This document shows, piece after piece, positions 38,783 through 51,086 of a DNA stretch of 64,000 bases. Both the position numbers and the translations under genes were made by a program. The notes under the pieces are model-generated. The model was not told the origin of the DNA. It saw only the letters and a program-made list of their open reading frames with translations, and did no database searches. Position 1 is the first letter of the stretch. The number at the start of each line of letters is the position of its first letter. Source of the stretch: Eopsaltria australis (lineage: Eukaryota; Chordata; Aves; Passeriformes; Petroicidae); NCBI GenBank assembly GCA_034509425.1, contig JAVTVJ010000076.1, forward strand, positions 1,798,001-1,862,000, read 5' to 3'.

Positions 38783-41700
38783 ATTTTAATTAAATTTGAG
38801 AGGAAAATTCAAAACAACAGCACTAGCTCTGTACATGAAAACCATTGTAATAAGGTCGTTCAAGAGTAAAAATTCATTATACAGATGAAATGTTTTAGCA
38901 GCAATTTATCAAAAGCTTTCAGTAATACCTTTCACTGAGTTTTATAAAATATTCGTCAGTCATTTTAGAGTATTTGAAGTTTAATTAATCACAGTATCAA
39001 GCTTGTCCAAAAAGACACCAAGACTAAATTATTTGGGGAAAAATGAAGGACTCAAACCATTCAGTAATCTCTCAATCTAAATTTTTGTAGCATATTAGAT
39101 TAAAATAGCTACAAATGATCCATTTGTGAACTGATTCATTAATAAATGCAGACTAATCCATCAAAAGGATAATGACTTTCTCTGAAGAGTCAATTTTTTT
39201 TATCCTGCATGCATCAAAATTCAATTTTAGCAAGGCTGTGAAGCAAACAAATAATATCTTGTTGTACCACTATGCCTAGATTTTCTTTTTTTTAAATAAG
39301 AACAATACCCATTGGGCCAAACCATCTCATGTAAATTGTTATCTGTTCTAATTACATTAAGTCATGTAAGAAGCTTACCTCTCACTTTTTTAACCATCAA
39401 CTCATAATACAGAGGCATCTAACCACTTTTGTGCAATTTGTAGTCAGTGGTCCCATTAAAGAGCATCTGGAGAAATTAACTTATTTTTTGGTATGGAATG
39501 CTTTTTCTGTGACGTCTTTTGCCCTACAGTAATACGTGGTCCAGTTTTGAGCAGCTGTTCCACTTTTCAATTTCTACAGGGATTTATTACATTGAGGTGA
39601 GCAATGGCTAGAAGCTGGCCACTGCTACTGTTCAAAGATAGTGCCATTCATTTCTAGAATGTAACTTCTTAAGCATTATTTTTCCCAATCACATCCTTTG
39701 ATAATCTCCCTATCAACTCTGTACACACAAGAGGTGATTAGAAACACTAAAAAATTACCTCTAAATTATTTCTTTATTCTATAAAACTTCAGGATTTTAA
39801 ATAATGTTTCCCACCTCTTTTTTTTTTCCCCATGGTGAAATAAAGCTGGAATTGGAAGGACCTTTTGGTGTAAAGCTATTATACACTAATGGATGGGGTA
39901 TTGTGGGGTATAAGACAGGTGGGTTGGAACATCTCCTCTGCCATTGACTGACATTAAAAATCATTTTACTTATCACCAGGCTAGAAAATAACTCTTTTCC
40001 CCCCCCCCAATCAGTGTTTATTTTATAGAAGATAGAATGGCTCCCCCAAGTTGCAAGTAGGAAAAGCAATCCATGCTGTCATGTATCACAAGCCGCTGAT
40101 ATTACTCCATACGAGAGGTATGGCCATACCAGGCCTGAGTTCAGTATCCTGGGGTTATAACCTCTTCTATATCCAGTTTCATGTTTTCCATGTTTAAAGC
40201 AGTTCAACTACCTGCAGAAACTGCAGAACCACTGACTTTTATGATATCTGTTGCTGTTATTCTACAGTTAAGGAAAGTTGTTTTGCCAGGCAATGGACCT
40301 GGGGTGTTGGTCTTAGTATACTGTATGACCAATTCAATCACCAGGGGTATCTCAGCCCTTTGGTTATGAAAATTGTGAGTTTGAGCCTATAAACCATGAC
40401 CTGGAAAAGTCTGGTGAGTAAAAAGCTTTTAAAAATTAGATTGGAAGTGAGGTGTGGTGTTCTTTTATCATGGTTCAAAACGTGTCAGAGAAATTGCTCA
40501 AGCTGCATATAAATGAAGACAGAATTGGCACTTGCACTATAAAGTTATGTCCCAATGGGATATGCTGTGGCAGAAACTCGGGATCAGTATCTTTCTCAAT
40601 GGATGTACACATAAGGAATGAGAACCAGCTTCAGCTTTCCACAAAAATCCCTCAGTTTCTCTTGTACTCCATCTACTTTACAGGACCAAAAGCTCCATGT
40701 GAAACAGGCCTGTTTCATATCTCAGGTAACTTATCTTGCTGAGGCATAGGTAATTTGAATCTCTCGCATTTACATTTGAAATCCTCATGCTGACAATATA
40801 CACACATAGTCTAAGAAAATTTGATCACAGCTTGATGGCCATGACTTCAAATCAATCTGCTTATTCATGTATGTGGCTTTCAACCAATGAAAATTTGATA
40901 TCTGGGCAATGGGAATTGCATGAGTTACATCAAGGGGACCTTGACGTGTGTATAACTATGGCAGGAATTTATTCTGGTGGGGATTCACACTTGTCTGGAA
41001 AATCAGTGTCTTCCCTGGACTTTCTTCATAATGCAACATAGCAGTAGTGAAACCTTGAAGAAGTTTTCACATTTTCAATTCACTTGGCCTTTTCAGTACT
41101 TTATATGGATTTCAATCATCTTCAACATTAGAGGTACTGTTTTAAAAATTTCCTGAGGAAAAAAGAGTGGACTTTTCGAGAAACTTCAATTCAGACTTCT
41201 GAAAAAGCTCATCCCAAGATTTTGGTGCTGAAATATGGAGTGCAGATGTAGGATACAACACTTAGACTGGAATATTTCTAAACATAAATGGTAGCTTCTA
41301 GGCTGATCCAAGTATATTTTCTGGTCCAAAATGGCTTCTGTTTGAATTGTAACAAAATAGATATAGTCAATTGTAAGTGGGAAAATAGAACAGATAAGGG
41401 AGAAAACCTTATGCAGTGTGATGGTAGACACCTGTTTCCAAAATACTTCATTATGGCACAGTTTAGGACTGCCTGATGTCTAATTATACACTAACTATTA
41501 TTATACACTGGTGGTCCAGAATTAAATCCAGTTCAGTGGAAAAAATCTACCTTACTTACCATGTTTTCCTCATAGGAGAAATGGAATGACAATTAGCAGC
41601 ACATGAGCCCAGATACCTGACAGCTTTTTGTGATGCACCAGTGTAGTTCTTGAGAGGGAGAAACCTAATTCTGATGTGGATGTGTGACCACCTTTGTTTA

Positions 41701-44442
41701 AGTTTAGTAAGATAAAACAAAATGAAGGTGATTTATATAATAAAAATGTTATGGTTCTCCTAAGGGTGAGTTTGGCTCACTATGACATGGAATCCCCAGT
41801 CCTGGATAAAAGTTGTCCATCCTATCACTTCTGCAGATGATACAGAGCAATGCTCATACAGTGCAGAAAAAACTTCTTGAGTGGACAAGACAATACACTA
41901 AAAAACAAGTCAGTAATCCATTTAGTTTGACAGCCATAGCTTATGTTTAAATATTTAGGAAATACTTCATCACATAGTAAATCTAGGTGGAATAAAGTAT
42001 CACTGCCACACCGAGTTATTAAGATTTAGTCTCAAAATGATTTTTGAGACAAGTGTCTATGATAAGGTGCAGAAATTTATGTACGTATTTCCTCTGTTGT
42101 CTAGTATTGTGCTGTTCACAGCTGTATGGAGGAATTAGGCACAAAAAACAAACAGCCAATGTATCTTGAATATACCTGACATTATTCAGCTTAGCTGGTG
42201 ATGATTCTTTCCTTTTGAGTGGTCTAGCTACCTGCCTGGGTTGCAGATTGAAAGTGTTGCTCAACCTTCTGGCTTAGTTACTTATTAAGAAGATGATAAT
42301 CTGTCTTATTTTGTTTCAAGGGGCTACTTTTGGCATGTACTGGGCATCTATAGGCTTCTCTCTTTTGAGAAAAATACTGGTAGGATTTTAAAGACTTAAA
42401 TAGCGCATATATATATATGAAAGACAGTATTTAGGGTGGTTTTTAGTACTTTTCTAGTTGCTCAGAACAGTTTATTACTTGCTTCAAAGGCAAGAAATCT
42501 TGCTTTTCTGCAGGTAGTTGGGGGGAGATGAGTGTGTTTAAAGGGTCAGTTTTATAAGCTTGTAAAATGGAGCATGTGTGCTTTGGCCCATTTAAAGACA
42601 CCTTCCAGAAGACATAAACAACTACAGTGGTTAATTTTTTTGTGTGTGAAATCCAGGGCAATGATATCAGAAAGCTAAGAGGAGCTTTTGAACATCTGCA
42701 CTATTCTCCAGGTCAGGGTAACATGACTGAGACCTTTTGATATGCAGTCCTGACTAGAAATGTCATAATAGAAATATCATAATAGCAGCTCTTGTAGCAG
42801 GAATATAGAGCCTTCACCTTATGTGAAATAGTGAGTTATTTGAGAGTGAGGAGAGGGTAAATTAGCGCTGTATTTTTGTCCCTTGCAACAAGGCTATGTG
42901 GCATATGTGGTAATAATTCCTGGTACCTCAAGGTAAGATTTACTCAATAAATTTATGGCCTTCCTAGTATCTGTGAAACTAACTGATAACTGGAATCAGA
43001 AGTTCCAGATGCTTCTCTACAGCAGGTATATGGCTTTGACTCCAGCTGTGGAGTACTCTCCTTTGTGAAGTCACTTCTGATAATATCAGGTTCATTAGCT
43101 GTACTTTTGAATGAGGGCAGAATATCTTCTGGTGAGTACTGTTGAATCACAATAGCCTACATGAAATGGGTTTAATTTCACTGGGTAATGAGTAGCTTTA
43201 CTCTCTTCTTCTACATATTTCAGTATGTGAAGATTCATTCCAACACACAACCACAGCTTGCCTGAGTTTTCTTAATTGAAGAACACCCCATGCAAAAAGT
43301 CATTTAGGACTGTAACAGATGCATTGCTTTATTTAGGCAAAAGCAGTCTTGTTATCTGTCATTTTGTGGCTGATGTGAAAGCTCTGAATGGTGCGTTGGC
43401 ATTATCTGTTTGACAATGATGTGATGCAAAACTACACTGTGCTATAAATTAGTGTCAAGAAGCAAAATGCTAATGATAGAGGCCCCTCTATGCACTGGTG
43501 GCTTAAATAGCATGTTTCTTTAAAATTCAACAGTGACTCACTCCCTTTTAGATAAAACCCCTCTGAGCTATTTAAACAATGCCATGAAGTTCTAGTGCAT
43601 ATTTCATTTGATCCTGGATACTTTGTTGCTTACTTGAATAACTATCCAAACAATCTTTTGAGCATTGTACTGAGTAATACCTTGAAACCTTTTACTTTGT
43701 GTAACCAGATTTTTTCAAAGAAATATTTGATTAACAAGTAAAATGGTGGAACTCTGTTTGCTCATTTTCTACACTAAATGGAATTGAAGCAGACAGTGGT
43801 TTTCTGTTCTTTCCTGGAGATTATACCAGACCTAGGTGAAGTCCTGAGCACCATTTTAAATTTACTCATCACCTTTTAGGACTCTCTTTCATGTAATCAA
43901 ATTGGCATTGATTAGAGAGAATTTCCCAGGATCGATGGAATCATTTTGCTCTTGGATGCCGAGACCCTTCGGGCACACACTAGCTGAGCACTACTAAACT
44001 CAGTGGCACCATCCCAGTTTAATCAGCTGGAGATTCAGACAAATGTGTTAGGAGGATCTTTGTTATAGTTTTGTGAATTGATTAACACTGCTGATGACAT
44101 GTAAGTTTTTCTCCAAGTTTCAAACACAAAGCTCTAGTTCCAGGCAAATATGTCAATGTATCAGCTTTCTGCTGCCGTTTTCATTCCTACACATGCTTTG
44201 GGCACTCTTAAAGCTCTTTTGGATTGAAGTAATTCCCAAGACAGTGCTATTGAAAAAGAAGTCTTTGTTGATGATGATCTATTATATTCTGCTAATATCT
44301 CCCTACTGCAGGTATTATCTACACACTGAGGGATATAAAGAAATGAAAAGAGAGTCCTCAAAAAGAAGAAAATGCATCTTGTCATTTAGAATATTTAATA
44401 ATGGGGTATGCTTTTTGCTTTTCAGAACAAAACAAAGATTTT

Positions 44443-44468
44443 AGGCCTGGTCTTTCCAAACCAGGCCT
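44443..44468. repeat. Small inverted repeat, 9-bp arms
   Basis: AGGCCTGGT and its exact reverse complement ACCAGGCCT are separated by 8 bases. It is intronic; no function can be read from it. Confidence 0.8.
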
Positions 44469-46148
44469 GAACAGATGACAAAAAATTCCTTCCCAAACCA
44501 AAGATCTTCCTGTCATCTATAATTTCATCTTGTTGTGTAAAAAAGTTACAAGCTGGCAAATGAGTTCTGCAGCAAAAGTGAGGAAAAATAATCATGATCT
44601 CAAAGAAGAATGCCTTCTAATGAAGACATATTTTGAGGAATCCCTCCTTTAACCATCCTAAAAGTTGGTCTTCTAATTCAAAAACCTCAGGTCATTAATA
44701 CATAGAGACAGAAGTTTCAGGAAAGGATATTTCAGGTAACCATCACTTAATCTGAAAAAGGAGTTATTATTTGAAAATATCATCTTATTCTGCACCTGGA
44801 AAGGAACTGGAAAAAAAACCCATCATTAACTGATCATAGGTATAAAATATCTTGTAATAGACTGGACATTTTTGTACCACTTCAAAGTCTCTGAAAGAGA
44901 ATCATTAGTAATATTCTGACAGAAAAAAATAATCATTTTGGCATAATATATCCTGCAGGTATTACTAATAAAGTCCTCCATCATGTCTAAATTGTGGTTC
45001 ACACAATTGAAGTACAAATTGTCCTTGTTCCATTGCCATTGTAAACTATTACATGTCTGGAAATATTTGTACTATCAATCCTGAAATCCATGTGTGTTTC
45101 AGTGAGGAGAAAATTCTAACTACATGTCATTTCCAGGCTAGACATGCATAGCTGAGGAATGACAAAATTGCTTCTTTGCAGTTTCATATCGACAGAATTT
45201 TTACTTATCCCAGCAGTTGAATAACTTAAATTATCCTCACAGCACCCATACCGAAAGTGAAAGGATCACAGCATGAAAACCAACCACTGGGCAAGATACA
45301 CGCCTACGTATTCTGTCTATGGAGCAGGGCAGTTTCCACTCCAGAGCTCTCCTTTCTTCTTAGTGTTCACTTAAGGTAATTTTTATACGTTGAACATAAA
45401 AGTTGTCTTCATGATTGTTGAATTCAAATAATGCCTTACGAAGAAACAAAGAAATATCTTGTAAGGGAGTATTTGTTCAGTGGCAGGAAGAGTAGACAGA
45501 GCATGGCCTGTGAGCAGCTGGATTTGTTTGAGTTAGGAGGATGTGTGCAGAAAAAGGAAAAGAAGATAGGTGAAGACAAAAAGAAAGAAGTTAGGAAGAG
45601 ATAGTATAAGAAAGGAAAATCAAGGGAACAGGAGATAAAAGGTGCAACAGAAGAGTCATATGGAACAAATCCTCAGATGCCTGAAAGTGGCTGCTCACAA
45701 TGACTCTTGTGTTTAATATTCCACCTCGATTATGGAGCACTAGCATCAGCCCTGTTGTCTCACTGCTGTCATTAGAGGCAAAATACAGACACTACAAAGT
45801 TCATTTAGGGGAAAGAGATTGTAAATGGGTGCATTAAAGACAAGGCAATGAGTTGTATTTCTTGTTCTCTTGTGTTTTTTTTCCTCCTAAGATCTTGTTT
45901 TTCTCCCTAAATTCATACACAGTTGTCACAGACATTACTTCCAACTTTTTTTTCCCATTGCTGTGTCCCCTATTTTTGTACAGCATTTTGACAAAATCAA
46001 ATCCAAAACTTGCAGATGTGGGACAGAGGACTCACTCCACACCCAGTGCAGAGGCAAAGGAAATTAGCACACTTCCCTTTGTCTTTCCACAATTAGCAAC
46101 TCTCAGATCACAATTGCCTCCCCACACTCCCACATTAGGAAACTTTAC

Positions 46149-47088
46149 CTCAGCGTTTCACCAGATGATCCCCTTCTTTTCCAGAGGTTCACCAGGCTGC
46201 TGGAGCGGCTCGCGGCTGAAGATGACTTTCCATCCCCTACGTGCATGCGGACTACCGTCGATGTGGTGAACGCACTGCGCACGTTCCTCTCCGGCTTAGC
46301 AAGGATGATGTACACCTTGGGCACAAACATACAGCCAAGGGCCACCGTGGCACTCAAGCTCACTGAGAAACACATGGTGATTATCTTGTAGTTGCTTCCA
46401 AAATAGATTGGCACAAAAGCCAGCCAAATGATGCAGGTGGTATACATTGTGAAGGCAATGTATTTCGCTTCGTTGAAATTAGCTGGGACATTTCTTGTCT
46501 TAAATGCATAAAAGGTGCAGCTCAAAATTAATAATCCATTATATCCAAGGGGAGTCACAACACCCAAGTTGGTGGTATTACAAATCAGGTAGACCTCTCG
46601 GATGCTTGGATAATCATGCATTATATCTGGTGGCTCCATTATAAAGAGGGCAACTATGATGCCTAATTGTATACATATCAAGATAAATGCAATAACCAGC
46701 TGGGCGCAGGCACTCATGAACCTAGGTTTCTTTGTACAGATTTTCTTCTTGCTTCCAGCCAGGATTCTTGCAATGCGGTTGGTTTTGGTTACCAGAGCAG
46801 AGTAACTCATAGCCGGCGAGAGGCCGATGCCAATTCGCTGAAGGTAACAGTAAATCTGTTGAGGTTTTGCAATCAGACAGAAAGTGCACAAGTAACCCAA
46901 GCAGATGCCGGCCAGAATGATGTAGCAAAGTTCTCGGCTGGAGGATTTGACCACTGGAGTATCACGGTACATTATGAATACGATTGTAACAAACAGTGTG
47001 GCCAACAGACCCAGGCATGCAAAAACAACGGCTGCAATTGGTTCAGGGTCACCCCATCTAAGATACTGGACTGGGATGAGGTCACAAC
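46149..47088 (-). CDS. GRM5: GRM5 exon: complete seven-transmembrane domain
   Basis: This 940-nt exon encodes all seven helices. It opens with CDLIPVQYLRWGDPEPIAAV, and TM1 runs through LLATLFVTIVFIMYRDT. TM2 is around ELCYIILAGICLGYLCTF and TM3 around CYLQRIGIGLSPAMSYSALV. ICL2 is basic (SKKKICTKKPRF). ECL2 has MEPPDIMHDYPSIREVYLIC, an mGluR5-type loop distinct from mGluR1. TM6 is around CIIWLAFVPIYFGS. TM7 carries SVSLSATVALGC and the class C motif PKVY. Residues of the known allosteric (MPEP) pocket are retained: the P, S and Y of SPAMSY, the W and F of IIWLAF, and SA in TM7. The exon ends in RRGSSGETL plus two bases, AG. The acceptor AG is at 47090-47089 behind a long T-rich tract, and the donor GT at 46148-46147. 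Here the receptor contacts Gq/11 and phospholipase C signalling begins. The exon joins either the cassette (L-R-Y) or the terminal exon (L-S-S) in frame. Confidence 0.98.
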
Positions 47089-48179
47089 CTACAAAAAAAG
47101 AAAAAGAAAAAGGTAAACTGAAGTATGTAGATGTGAGATTCTTTAATGATAATTAGAGGTTTTCCTGGTATTTCTCATCTTTTTGTCTTTCAGCTGCTGT
47201 ATTGAGTGTAGGCTCAGATAGTGTTAAAACAAAATCAAAATAATGGCACAAAAAGTACATTTCAATGACAGCTTTTTCAGTAATATACTTTATCTGGACT
47301 AGAACATGATGACCAAGTTGATTAAGATAAGTAACCTCTCATAGTGGACATTTACGATTTAAATTCTATTAAATATAGGAATTTATGAACAAATTTCCAC
47401 AGCAAGCTGCATTACCTCAGTACAAAGTGCTTCAGAGTTCCCTGCATGCTATTTGCACTTAAAGGACTAGATATCAACCCTGCTAATTATACTGTACACT
47501 ATGAAGGATATTGATATTTGCTTAATGATTGTGGAGAGAAATCTTAGAGATTCTAAATGTCAAAAGAAGAGAGAGTGTTTCTTTCTCAGATGTACTACAC
47601 TTTTTCTAACTAAAAATTTCTAGAATTGGACTTGCAAGTAATAGGTAATTTGGAATGGCACACCCTGCTCACCTCTTTTTCTGTCTTTCATCCTTCTGAA
47701 ATTTCTGAAACATTAATCTAACCTAATCTAACTTGTGAAATAAAACTGAAGTTAATAAATTAACAACAAAGCTGAATTAGCAGTGCAACCTGTCTAAGGA
47801 CACTTGTTTTTCAGTTTTAGGTTTTAGTAAATCATTCTATACACCTGGCTCATAGGAAGTAAAAAAGGCTTTTAATTCTACAGTGTACAGATCAATAGAG
47901 AGGAGTAAAAGCTGTCAGAAAACTGGTTGCTGGCATCCCTTCTCCCTCCTTCCTTTCTTTTTGCACTGTCGAGGCTGGATAGATATTTCTGATTTCTGGC
48001 CAGTCTATGATCTCTTCCAGGATTTGTGGGCAGACATAGCTGCTGTGTTGCTGACTACAGCCACAGGCACATGATGGCATCCATCTTTACATTTTATTCC
48101 CAGGAACTGAATCTCCTGTTCAGGTCTTTTGATCTTGCTTCTTTTCATGACTTTCACTCAAGATCCAGATGGGTTCTGT

Positions 48180-48619
48180 GCCCTGTGGCACCAGAGTATC
48201 CTGTACCAGTGCCTACCAACAAAAGACTTGTTCTCTACTTCCCATCAGCAGGTGATGTCCAGGCACTTCCTGGGAAGTAGCACTTCAGTAAATGTAGTAG
48301 CTGCTCCAGGACAAAAATTTCACCACAAAAAGAATGCCACACACGCACACCTTTCTCTTTGGTTTTATTGCTGACCAGACACCATATGGTATGGGATATC
48401 CCTTTGGTCAGTTTGGGTCAGCTGTCCTGGCTGTGTCCCCTCACACAAGATCTTGCTCATACCCAGCATACTGGTGAGGGAGGAATGTTGGAGAGACAGC
48501 CTTGATAAATACTGCTGTGTTATGAACATGTCTCTAGCTACCAATGCAAAGCACAGCACTGTGAGGGCTGCTACGGGGAAAATGAACTCCATCTCAGCTG
48601 GACCCAAAACGGTAATAAA
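48180..48619 (-). mobile_element. Old avian ERV LTR (probably solo)
   Basis: Minus-strand sequence follows a widespread avian LTR type. The 5' part resembles the GTTT..GCTGGGATAGAGTTAATTTTC consensus, here with GGGTCCAGCTGAGATGGAGT. It continues through GGGGACACAGCCAGGACAGC, TGACCCAAACTGACCAAAGG and GATATCCCATACCATATGGT. The polyadenylation signal is in CAGCAATAAAACC (AATAAA at 48369-48364). A U5-like part contains GCTGATGGGAAGTAGAGAAC. The 3' edge is blurred and no internal retroviral genes are seen, so a solo LTR is likely. It lies in GRM5 sense orientation in the intron before the 7TM exon. Confidence 0.8.
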
Positions 48620-49440
48620 AGAGGGGAGGAACTTGTTGTTCTGGAGTGTAACTTCCTGAAAACAGTGGACATGCTGGCATTGCCAGCCAGGGCAGGACAG
48701 CAGGGAGAGGATGATGGAATGCAAAAAATGCAACTAAAAGCTTTTATTTCCCCTAGACTTGCATTGAGCTTGACTAGACTTGATTGCAAAACCTAAATTA
48801 CTTCAAAATTTTGTATTTTTGTAATCATGTTGCTGTCTTCTGGTTAGGTCATACAGGAGAGTGTCATCCTGACTAGGAGTGGCTCGTGACAAATCACTTC
48901 ACCCTGAGAAGATGGAGTGCCAGGTGCTCACATCTGTATTTTCAGCCGTGAGGGTAAGTCAGGACTGTGTGGTGGGTATGTGGATGCCAAGAAATTTCAA
49001 TTAATTAGGCAACCTGGGATCTCAATGACTTGGTGAACAGGCATAAATGTAGATATCAGGACTATAACTCAGAAATTTCTACATGCAAGTTCTATTGTTT
49101 GTCTTTTTCTGTATTTTAAGTGGAGCTTAGAGATTTCCAAATCTCCCACTGACATTCTTAGTAGTAAAAATGATTTCATGAAACAGTATGGGTAGATATT
49201 AGGCTTAACTCCTTTCTTCTCCAAGTATTTCTTCATTCTGTATCTCTGCAGAAATAATATTTTTAAAGATATAGTACCTTCAATAAGGTGACAATAGTAC
49301 AAGGCATATTCTATGTACAAGGATATTTCTATGTTCTTGAAGAGAGCAGAAAAATCTGGGGAATGGGATCAATGAGTCTTTGACATTAGTGCAATTCAAG
49401 TATACAAATTTGCAGTCACTTTAGTGTAAGAGAATTGTGC

Positions 49441-49478
49441 TTCTTACTAAACACAGGTTAAGTTCTTACTAAACACAT
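49441..49478. repeat. Spaced direct repeat, 15-bp copies
   Basis: TTCTTACTAAACACA occurs at 49441-49455 and again at 49464-49478. It is probably a local slippage duplication. Confidence 0.8.
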
Positions 49479-51059
49479 TTGACTGTTTTTATATTAAAAG
49501 CTTTTTCTTGCATTAATAAAATTATTACCACATCTAAATTTAAGAAAGACATTAGATTTTTATGAAACATTCTCATTGCATTAGTTGATGATACCTCTTT
49601 AACTCTTGTTGGTTTTACGGGTTTACTTATTCTGTATTCAGTGTGAGGGAGACACTGTATTTCTTTCTGAGTTTTTCAAGTTTAAAGTAGCCCGATAATC
49701 ACATAATTAAAATCAACATTTTGCACAAGTGAGTAGTGAAAAAGGGTGAACAAAAGAAGGTATTCTCTGTTGTTTGCAGATATCCCACTGTGGGTTCTTC
49801 CCCAGGAAGTTTTGTAAGTAAATGACCTCTAAATCTATTTCTGATTTTAGCAAGATTTAATTAATATTTTGGGGAAACAAATAGTTTCCAGCTTCTAATA
49901 CTGCTATGTATTCTTGATAGGGTATTTGAAGAGAAACGGTCTTTATCTGGCAGCTGGCCTTTGCATGCGGACAATGATATAGGGGCTAAATTTTGCCTCA
50001 TTTCTAATGTTGCGGCAGAGGTGAATCATAACCAAGTGTTTCTCATTCGTTTCAGACTATTTCATGCCCTCCTTGCTTTATTACTCTTTTTACATTCTCA
50101 TGATGAAATACCTGAGAAAAGAGTTGAAAACTTGTCCCATTTTTTCCCATCACTGAGTACACTTTACAAGGAGATTGCTAAACTTTGCAATGATTTATTC
50201 CTCAATTAAGATTTAAAGACTGGATAATCTTCATGAAACAATGATTGGTGAAGTTTTCATATAATAGTTTCGCAGGTAATGGTTTCTCACAATGGCACTT
50301 TTCAGAGAAGGACAACTAGATCAAGTAAAAGAAAGATGGGAAAACAGCACTGTGAGTGTTCACGTTAAGTTGATGGCCAGGACTATACCAAGACAAAAAG
50401 CTGAAAAATGGTACCACAAAGAGAACTCATTCCTATCAATGGCCATGACAATGCCCCACAGCCTACCTCTTACACTTCATCAACATCTCCAAACATCTGG
50501 AAAGATTTCTCTCCTAGCTGGCTCAGAAACAGGCGGAACAAAACCAGCAGTCTTGTCCTGTGGTGCTGAGGCACTAAGGCGATTTCTGGTTCATGGAAAG
50601 GCTGTTTGGACCCAGTCCAATTTGGAGCAGGTGTTGAGTTGTTCTGTGCTTGAGGATGCAGTAAAATTGACATAAAACTACCTTTTTGCTCTTCTGGCCA
50701 GAAACATTGCCAGTGTGGAGCAAGACACCAGGTACACATGTGAGTAGCAAGATGGGCCGATAGAAAAAATCAGAGTTCCATTTAACATGCTAGGGAAAGG
50801 TTTTCTCCAAGGACCACCACAAATCAACAAGACAACACAGATAAGGATGTCTAAGGATCTTCTGAGAAAAAAAAAAGTTTCTGGTATTTTGGACAAGCAT
50901 CTAGCTAATTCATGGCTGGACTAAATTTTGCCATAAACAAGGAGAGGAAATGCTCTTGAAGGCCTGACCACTGCCATAGGTCTGTTTGTAGGTCTATTAG
51001 TACACTGTCCTCTTTCTGTAGAGGCAAATTTGTTCCTTATTTCTGATCTTTCATATTGC

Positions 51060-51086
51060 ATTTCAATATATTTGATATATTGAAAT
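51060..51086. repeat. AT-rich palindrome, 12-bp arms and 3-base spacer
   Basis: ATTTCAATATAT and its perfect reverse complement ATATATTGAAAT flank TTG. It lies in the GRM5 intron before the 7TM exon. Confidence 0.9.

Larger units (their letters stand above)
33957..46148 (-). other. GRM5: GRM5 intron between 7TM exon and mGluR5b cassette
   Basis: This 12.2-kb intron runs from the donor at 46148 to the acceptor at 33957. It is AT-rich and largely unique. It holds a (TCAA)n tetranucleotide run at 38757-38782, a T/G-rich block at 37076-37122, a small inverted repeat at 44443-44468, and several AT-rich stretches around 37480-39200 with repeated TAATTA-type cores. No open frame resembles a protein I recognise. 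Confidence 0.9.

Noticed and set aside
43935..44030. Segment resembling a 5S-rRNA-derived SINE head
   Set aside because: Only a few short words match; no internal promoter boxes in the correct order, and no tail or target-site duplication.
46667..47116. 149-codon plus-strand open frame
   Set aside because: It is antisense to the conserved 7TM exon and crosses its splice acceptor.
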